From Dastarcus helophoroides (lineage: Eukaryota; Arthropoda; Insecta; Coleoptera; Bothrideridae), in assembly GCA_028583605.1 (NCBI GenBank), contig CM053325.1, positions 39,669,435 through 39,733,434 on the forward strand: DNA of 64,000 nt, in the 5' to 3' direction. How positions within the stretch are numbered: position 1 is the stretch's first letter; the number at the start of each line of letters is the position of its first letter. Under the pieces are notes generated by a model. That model did not search any database. It had not been told where the DNA came from and saw only the letters and a list, made by a program, of their open reading frames with translations. The position numbers and the translations under genes are program-made. Below are positions 56,544 to 64,000 of this stretch, one piece after another.

Positions 56544-58314
56544 CAGGGTGATTCAGAAAGAATGGGCCAATGCTAAACTGGAGATAATACACACCAAAAT
56601 ACTACAATTGAGCTGAATATGCCTTATACCATTGTCTCTGGTTTAAGAGCTACGGGGCGTTCAAAATTTAAATTTTATTCTGAACTTTCTCCCTATCTGA
56701 GACAGTTTTGATGCTATAAACTTAAAATTTTGGAATTATATGTTTTTGGGTGTGAGAATTGCAAATTTTGGGTTTATTTTGACCTTGCGTTTAGAGAGCC
56801 CTAGTATCGCATTATTATTTGAGTAAATTGGAACATATTTTTTCTTATCTGCTGAGTTATGCTTTAAATAAATAGATATTATGAAGGAATGGTCAATTCT
56901 ACAAAGAAAAGTTACTCTTGATTAAATATTCTAAAACTACCGATTTTTAAGTTATGTGCATTTAAATGATTTAATGTATTTTGTTATGGTTCTTTTATTC
57001 ATAAAATATGCAAAGATACGGAGAAGCAGTGAAAGTCACAGTAATTAACAATAATACTTACTGGTAATAGAGACAGTAACAAACTTCAAATTCAATGTTG
57101 GAAGTGTCTACCACCTACTTCGATAAATTTGAAACTTTACTTTTTTAAATATCAAAATCAAAATTTCCTTATTATTTTTAAATGTATTTGCGACTTCTTC
57201 GATTATTTACATCAACTCCTAAAGAATATTTAATTCTTCTCAATAAACTAAATTTTTCAAATTTGAAAAACTATAGTGATACCGGAGCCGCGTAAATTTG
57301 GTTAAAAAAAAATCGTAATAGTTTTTATAGTCTGAAAGTCTATAGCACTGCTGTTCACCGTCGGTTCAAAAAAAAATTCACTAGGCAAAACTGTCGGGAA
57401 AGGCTAGGCCTTTTGTATCTGACACGGGACTGCCTCTGGTTTGTCCACCGAGGCCTTTTATTGGGAAGCGATTGTCATTAAGATTCAATTTACCACCCCA
57501 ACGAATTCTAGAAGGAATGGAATTATCGGCTTTTGTCTATCTCAATGGCAGTTCCATTAAAATGAAACGCAATTAGGACAGTTGATGGTAAACGTCTACC
57601 AAACATCCGGGCTGTAATGGACCCAGGGACAAAAGCTTTGAGCAATTATCCCAGGCTCGACATTACTCACCCTTTGTCCATCCTAATTGCATTTTTCATG
57701 ATAAGGAAAAGCACTTAAGACGACAAACATCCTGTTATTCATTGGGGTGTAATTATCTTATCACTTTAGTGAATACTTCAATTTCTGCCTAGCGATTTTT
57801 TTTTTCTACCGTTAAGCGTCGTCAAAAAGATGAATATACGGTATAAATAGCAACAATCTATGCCTTAGAAAACCACAAAAAATACACGAAAACGTTTAAA
57901 TGCAAATATCTCAAAAACCCATAAATTTAGATAACTTAAAAAAGAGTATCTTTTCTTTGTAGAATTGATTGTCCTTTTATATTCTCTATTTATTTTAGGT
58001 GTAACTCAACATGCAAAAAATATGTTTTAATTTACACAGATAATTTGGCCAAACTAGCGCCCTCTAGGAGAAAGGTCAAAATAAGCTTACAATTTGTAAT
58101 CCTTACGTCAAAAAAACTAAAAATTTTAAATTTTAAATTTATTGCATCAAAACTTTCTTAATTATTGAGAAATTTCAAAATAAAATATATATTTTAAACA
58201 CCCTGAATCTCGTAAACCGGCGACATTGGTATAAGGCATGTTGAGCTCAACTGTAATATTTTTGTGTCTAGTATTTTCAGTTTAGCGTCGGCCCATTCTT
58301 TCTGACTCATCCTG
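56544..58314. mobile_element. Family G fold-back element, TA-flanked, with nested MITE
   Basis: CAGGGTGATTCAGAAAGAAT is inverted as ATTCTTTCTGACTCATCCTG, with TA outside both ends. The arms run about 460 bp (shared inner words CCTTATACCA, CAATTCTACAAAGAAAAG). MITE family M copy 2 lies in the middle. No transposase recognised. Confidence 0.85.
57277..57846 (-). mobile_element. MITE family M, copy 2 (570 bp, TSD ATAG)
   Basis: Inverse of copy 1 over its full length; ends TGATACCG...CGGTATAA on the + strand; ATAG duplicated at 57273-57276 and 57847-57850. Nested inside fold-back element G. Confidence 0.88.
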
Positions 58315-58589
58315 TATTTTTGCATATTTGGATAGTCCTATCCAAATGTAGCAAAATAATATAGAGTTTATGGGGGTTTTGATGGGTCGTTTTCCTAACT
58401 AAGGCTCCTAAATCCGAAAGCAGGACTTCATGCAGCTATTTATAGGCATTCAGTGTGATGTAATATCATCCAATTTGCGACATAAACAAGAGGTAGAAAT
58501 GTTCTGAAATCAGTGTTTCTAATCACTGATTGTCTTGGAGTTTTTGGAAACGATAAAAAGGTTTTCGTGTATTGTTTAATAGTTACAAA

Positions 58590-59150
58590 GAAGTTGGCAA
58601 ATCCACTCTGTATAGGTGGAGAATGTAAGTAGTCATGGCGTCTCGTGAGGCCACCCCCACCACTCCCACCTGCCGACGAGTCAAACCTTCTGACAGCTGC
58701 GCGCGCAGTCTAACTTTCTGAGGGGGTCCTGCGAGCACAGTCCTGACAGCGGACTGTACATCTTGAACAGGAGGCCGTATACAGCCCCAGAAGCCTACTG
58801 CGCCCCACCAAAAAATATTTGCAACATAAAAATTTGCGAGGAAAAACATTTTCGTTACAGATTTAGAGGAGAAATCCTGCATTATAAATGTCATCTAAGT
58901 TAATTATATATCTTTTTTTGGATGTATCATTAATCTTGACTTTTACATTATTATTATCTTTTTTTCACATACATGTATTTAAGACATCACTTACTGACAG
59001 CGGAGTGCACATCTTGTTGGTGTTTTGATCAGGGGCCCTTATATAGCCACAGGAGCCTATTGTGCCTCGCTAAATAATACTTGTACCATAAAAATTTACA
59101 GGAGAAAAACTTTCGTTATAGATTTAGAGAAAAAATCCGGCATCATGAAT
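58590..59150. repeat. Diverged tandem duplication, ~251-bp offset
   Basis: 58744-58885 and 58995-59150 share TGACAGCGGA, ACATCTTG, AGAAGCCTA/AGGAGCCTA and TTTCGTTA(C/T)AGATTTAGAG. The minus frame 58583-58894 lacks any known domain. Confidence 0.6.
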
Positions 59151-61025
59151 TAGGATCAAGAACATAGTGTAAGCAACCGGAGTTGGCCCGCATTGTTTAT
59201 GTTTCGTGGCGCCAATTACCAGGAAAGAATTCGAACCACCGCTTGTCCCGCCTGCGGGGATACTCTCCCAGCGTCACTCGGGCCTGGCGCAAGTGGATTG
59301 TTGATTCGATATTCCTGTTCAATTAATCGATAAATCGTTACCTGTTTTAACATTCGTTCAATTAATATTTTGAACTTTGTGTTACCGTTTATTCTTGTTA
59401 TAATTTGTGTGTCACTACCGCTATTGGTGTTTTAATTTTGGAGGAGGAACCCCGAATCTACCAGCAGCGGTGGGATTCCCCTCTGTTTTCCGAAATTTGC
59501 TTGATAAGTGCAATGGAAAAATTAGTTGTGGAAATTGTGAAATCTATAGGCAGTACCAAAGTGATTCCTGTGAAATCGCTCTTCCTCTAGTTCATTCGGA
59601 AATCAAGGGAGTAAACAAAAGGGGTTAAATCAGCTAGAAGGCGAGTTTTAATGGTTAGATCGGCCAGAACTGGTAAGAGTTGACTGTTTTAAATTTTAAT
59701 CAGTGATGTCCATATTTGGATTGACAATGGATCTTCTACTTAAGAAAGTGGGCAATACTTAAAAATGATTTCTTTAAAGCTTTGTTGCTTGTTTGTCTCT
59801 TCATCTATCTGGCGACTGCGGGGGGATATCGCTATGTTGGGTGGCATTGCCTCGCCCGTTACGAAATATCCACAACACAGTAAAGAATAAATTAATTCAC
59901 TAAAACAAAGTAACATTTCGTTCAATCAGTGCCAGTCAAATTTAATTTTTGTTTTTTTAAATATTTTGTGAAAAAGTAATATAAAGCAGAACGTAACAAT
60001 CCAGTAAAATTTACCCCTGTATCCGATAAATGAATCACGATTCCTTTCATTGAATTGGTAGTAGTTTTTATATGCTCTTCATGGATAAGGAACCGAATGT
60101 GTCATTTAATGTCTGCAACAGTATTGTAGGCTCGTTTTTAAAGTAAACAAACACAGTCGCACGGCTGGGGTATAGTCTTCGGGTTTAGTATTTCTTATTT
60201 CGAAACGTATTCCATACGAAAGAGCCGAAGTTAAAAGCAGAGGACAACTCAGTTTATTTGACTTATGGTCCCTGCCATAAATTTACTATGACGTAACCAT
60301 TGGTTATGCCCTACACTAAAATCCTAAATCGCTGGATGCGATAACGGACGAGGGTAACAAATAGTTGTTTCTTTTATACCGACATCTTGACAAAATTGCA
60401 CACACATGCTAAAGTGGGTTTTCAGGGTTTTCATATCTTGTTTTGTGGTATCCCTAAATTTATGGCAATGGATTGTAGTGCAAACAATCGCAACTTTTCT
60501 GTTTGAAAATTTCTTGGATGTATCATTAGGCTGCTTCTGATCTACATGGGACAAACGGTTAAATTTAACGTATAGCTTTATGAACTCTATTCGAATTGAA
60601 ATGTGAATTAAGGATTGGCCGAGGGTGATACGAGAAGGTCACTAAGTAATAAAAATTACTATTCAAAAGTTGATAAATAATAATATTTTACAAGGATTAA
60701 AAAAAACGAAGAAATTTGTATTGCCCCATAGAAAAAAAATTAGCTGCACATTAGCAAAAAAAAGGAAGTTTTGCATATTTGGGATTTTACTGTTCCTAAA
60801 ATTAAGACAGATACGAATAAAAACGTTTAGGCATTTGCATGCATAAAATAGTGAAGGCTGAAAAAAAGGTGGGTAGGCAAATGCAATTATGACTTATGAC
60901 ATATAAATATGGTCATTGCCAATAGATATTAAGAGCATACTAGAGTTTTTGGAAAGAATGGCATGTTTAGCTTTATATCTGTTTTTATTTTGTTGATGGC
61001 AGAAAAAATGTATTAGCCAACTGCC
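59151..61025. other. Intergenic stretch without recognised genes
   Basis: 59165-59300 is GC-richer. Short open frames only. Nothing recognised on either strand. Confidence 0.45.
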
Positions 61026-61925
61026 ATCGGTTCCCGATATGTTTTAAACATTTCGAAGCATGGGTCTTTCATGATACAGTGTTAGAGATCCGTTCTCGAT
61101 ATGTCCCGATACGATTTGGTTACCATTATGTTTTAATCATTCCGAAGCATGGGTTTTCCATTGTACATTATCGACGATTTGGTTGCCAACATGTTTTAAA
61201 CATTTCCAAGCATGGGCTTTCCTTGATACATTATCGACGATTTGGTTCCCGTTATGTCTTAAACATTTCGAAGATGGCTTTGCCATGGTACATTAAAGAT
61301 GATTTGGTTACCCTCATGTTTTACACATTTTGAAGATGGCTTTGCCAAGGTACATTATCAATGATTTTGTAAACAACCGTTTATTACAAAAATATCAAAC
61401 TGTAACATTTGAAAAGACAAAGCAAAATCTATACATTTAACCATCAATGTTACCGTTAGCTAGCCGCGCCCATACGTCTTCAATGAATCACCCCGAACGA
61501 TTGCCTCATACCAGCCACCGCATTTCGGTTCATCGTAAAAATTTTTCCCGTCAGCATTCCTGTCGCACTCGACCCCTGAGATAGCTGACCTTGTGCGAGT
61601 ACTCCGAAACCCTGGGTTGCCATGGTTGATAACAATTTGGTTCCCGTTATGTGTTAAACATTTCGAAGCATGGGTTTTCCATGGTACGTTATCGACAATT
61701 TGGTTCCCGTTATGTTTTAAACATTTCGAAGCATTGGTTTTTCATGGTACATTAACGAAGATTTGGTTACCGTTATGGTTTACACATTTCGAAGATGGCT
61801 TTGCCATGGTACATTATTGACGATTTAGTTACCGTTATGTTTTACACATTTCGAAGATGGCTTTTCCATGGTACATTATCAACGATTTGGTTCCCGTTAT
61901 GTTTTAAACGTTTCGAAGTATGGGT
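61026..61925. repeat. Minisatellite 1, ~63-bp units, split by an insertion
   Basis: Ten or so units of the form GGTTCCCGTTATGTTTTAAA, CATTTCGAAGCATGGGTTTT, CCATGGTACATTATCGACGA then TTT; some are 62 bp. A block of unrelated sequence (61369-61611) interrupts the array. Confidence 0.9.
61369..61611 (-). mobile_element. Insertion in minisatellite 1, possibly a retroelement 3' end
   Basis: 243 bases, GC-richer, unrelated to the array. On the minus strand it ends TTTTTGTAATAAACGGTTG, with an AATAAA near its 3' end. No domain recognised. Confidence 0.35.
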
Positions 61926-62130
61926 TTTCTGGTGTATATAGGTCAGCATACTCCCATGAAAATTAACAACGATTGGTTTCTAACGTACATGGGCCAGCGT
62001 ACTTCCATAGCAATTATCAACGACTGGTTTCTGACATGCATTGGTCAGCATACTCCCATGGAAATCAACAACGGTTGGTTTCTGATGTGCAGAGATCAGC
62101 ATACTCCCGTGAAAATTAACATGTATATAT
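61926..62130. repeat. Minisatellite 2, ~57-bp units
   Basis: About 3.5 units of GGTCAGCATACTCCCATG, AAATTAACAACGATTGGTTT, CTNACNT. It follows minisatellite 1 directly but has a different unit. Confidence 0.85.
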
Positions 62131-62241
62131 TTAAAACATTTCGAATCATTGAATCGACGTACTTTCATGGTAAAACAAATTAGCATTTAATTCATTTTTT
62201 TTTAAATAAAATGTGTTTTTTTCTTCGTTTAGTCGAAAAGG

Positions 62242-62813
62242 TTATACCGTATATTCATCTTTTTGCCGACACTGAACGGTAGAAAAAAAATCGCTAGACA
62301 GAAATTCAAGTATTCACCAAAGTGATAAGATAATTACACCCCGATGAATAACAGGATTTGTCATCTTAAGTGCTTTTCCTTATCATGAGACCGCAATTAG
62401 GATGGTCAAAGGGTAAGTAATGTCGAGCCCCGGATAATTGCTGAAAGCTTTTGTACCTGGGTCTATTACAACCCGGATGTTTAGTGGATGTGTACCATCA
62501 ACAGTTCTAATTGCGTTTCATTTTAATGGAACTGCAATTGAGATGGTCAAAGGACGATAATTGCTTTCCTTCTAAGAATAGAATTCGTTGGGGTGGTAAA
62601 TTGAATCTTAATGAGTACCGCTTTCTGATAAAGACCTCGGAGGAGAAACATGAGGCAGTCCTGTGTCAGACACAAAAGGCCTTGCCTTTCCCGACAGTTT
62701 TGCTTAGTGATTTTTAAACCGACGGTGAAACAGCAGTGCTACAGACTTTCAGACTAAAAACCTATTTCCATTTTTTTATTTTTCTTTACCAAATTTACGC
62801 GGCTCCGGTATCA
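62242..62813 (+). mobile_element. MITE family M, copy 3 (572 bp, TSD AAGG)
   Basis: Same ends as copy 1 (TTATACCG...CGGTATCA); AAGG duplicated at 62238-62241 and 62814-62817. Confidence 0.9.
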
Positions 62814-62892
62814 AAGGAAGAGGAAATAGACTTTGGTAATGACAAGGTATGTTCCGAGAGCGAAACATCCGTCAGGTTGGCCGTGTAAGCAA

Positions 62893-63620
62893 CCGGTGGC
62901 GTATTGGATTTGCCTCTGGACTACAGAACTGGGCAAGATTAAGCGTTCCAATTGGTCAGTTCTGACATCATGATTGTGATTAATATACGCCCCCATTTCG
63001 TTTATATTTACGCGCGTTCCTAGTTGAATGAATCATTGCAGTTTTGACAGATATGTTGTATTATTAGTAGGTATCTTATTCGAAGAAATTATAGCTACAA
63101 TATCACTTTTTAAAAACGCGTTGTGTTATTATTAGTTATATTATTAGAAGAAATTATAGCTTCAATATCACTTTATAAAATAGTGGTGCTTAATTTTTAT
63201 AGACTTTTTATATGATTGGTGTGCTAGATTCGAAATGTTGTTATTGTTTGGTGCGTTAATTTGATTTAAGGCAAAGCGAATATTATGAATTTTCGGATTT
63301 TCTTAAATGTTTCCTATTTGTTGTTTACAAGAGAAGATCTCAGTGGTCATGAAATAACATAGGTAACTTCCTAGAGATAGAAAATCGGCAAAGTAGTAGA
63401 CATTTTATGTACATTAGCATCCCATTGAGCAATTGAATAGTCTTATTTATATTTTATTAAGAAAAATTTCTAAAATTTGCTGTAAATTCTTTTTTTATGA
63501 TCCGACTGAAATAAAACTGTTAATCATTTTTTTTTGGTTTGTTTCTTAATTGCTTTCCAGTGGCGTAGTTCATTTTTATTTCTATAGAACAATTCCTGAG
63601 AAAATTATAGCAACATTGTT
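62893..63620 (+). repeat. Repeat family D, copy 3 (longest)
   Basis: Head GTGGCGTATTGGATTTGCC, then a body shared with 7379-7797 and a distal part shared with 16655-17010. A ~60-bp stretch ending CAATATCACTTT is locally duplicated (63080-63180). Confidence 0.6.
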
Positions 63621-64000
63621 TTTTCTTAGAGACTTAACTTCGCGTCAACAGTCGCGTAGCGTATTGGGGGAGGGACATTCTTGTCTTCCAATTTCGAAAA
63701 AAAAGTCGAAATTTAGATTTTAAGATCAGAATTTTAAAGAAATTGGGAATTTTGTAGATTTTTTCTGAATATTTTACCCGAAACTTTTAAATTCATGCTT
63801 ATTACTGGAATTTCAAATTTTCGACTTTCAATTTAAAATTAGTTAAGTTAAAAATTCAAGAAATTTTAATTTATAAAATGAGAATTCTTTCCGATTTTTC
63901 TCCAAATATTCGATGTAGATTTGAATTTTTTATTGGACTCTTAATATTAAAGAAAGAATAAAGTTTTATAAAATCCAAATTTACAAAAATTATTAGTATT
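63621..64000. other. AT-rich low-complexity end of window
   Basis: T/A-rich words as at 4990-5720; nothing recognised. Confidence 0.5.

Noticed and set aside
58583..58894. 103-codon minus frame in a GC-richer stretch
   Set aside because: No recognisable domain and it overlaps a tandem duplication whose second unit does not keep the frame.
61026..62130. CRISPR-like regular repeats
   Set aside because: Repeats are contiguous with no unique spacers, in a eukaryotic context; this is a minisatellite.
61079..62183. Repetitive open frames as a possible repeat protein
   Set aside because: Frames follow from unit lengths near multiples of three; there is no start context or splice signal, and an unrelated insertion breaks the array.
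62893..62970. A functional tRNA gene
   Set aside because: Only the first half resembles a tRNA; no closing acceptor stem or clear B box.

Overview
This window is insect nuclear DNA: AT-rich, with widely spaced small exons, GT-AG introns and dense transposable elements. The transposon mix (DD41D mariners, TAA-associated RLE retrotransposons, a P-like element, Ty3/Gypsy) fits an insect with a sizeable genome. I cannot fix the order from sequence alone; a hymenopteran is only a guess. No bacterial-type genes, rRNA, convincing tRNA or CRISPR array were seen.

One host gene is recognisable, on the + strand: the 3' half of multiplexin, the invertebrate collagen XV/XVIII orthologue. Seven exons can be joined in frame. 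They run in this order: a collagenous exon with an interrupted Gly-X-Y tract (3795-4017), a short helical hinge exon (4822-4890), the NC1 trimerization domain (12380-12567), a Pro/Thr-rich linker (17777-17899), a probable 15-nt micro-exon (19641-19655), the whole endostatin domain (20560-21104) and a tiny last exon (55343-55403). The junction phases agree and the joined length is 1224 nt (408 codons including the stop). The last intron is about 34.2 kb and codes only for mobile-element debris.

Layout: 1-2575 is a stack of 5'-truncated RLE-type non-LTR fragments separated by TAA microsatellites, all on the minus strand. 2600-2890 may be a gag remnant. 3795-21104 holds six exons; their introns carry a new-looking MITE, a broken Gypsy integrase, a DD41D mariner with long TIRs, SINE-like pieces and an RNase H tail of another LINE. 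The last intron (21105-55342) holds a hAT with a perfect 8-bp TSD, a truncated Gypsy element (24428-28724), blocks of a ~590-bp repeat (family A) with a large palindrome, TA-flanked fold-back elements, a pogo-like element with a PHD-type finger, a second DD41D mariner, a Gypsy solo LTR split by a P-like element with a decayed THAP domain, a decayed hAT transposase (DUF4371) and a Harbinger-like element. Downstream of the gene are another fold-back element carrying a nested MITE copy, two adjacent minisatellites, a third MITE copy and a dispersed repeat with a tRNA-like head.

Main results of the hunt: a ~575-bp MITE family with 4-bp TSDs in all three copies, one copy starting at intron position +10 beside a collagen 5' splice site; at least three fold-back elements with the same architecture; and nested insertions that can be ordered in time from empty-site comparisons within the window.
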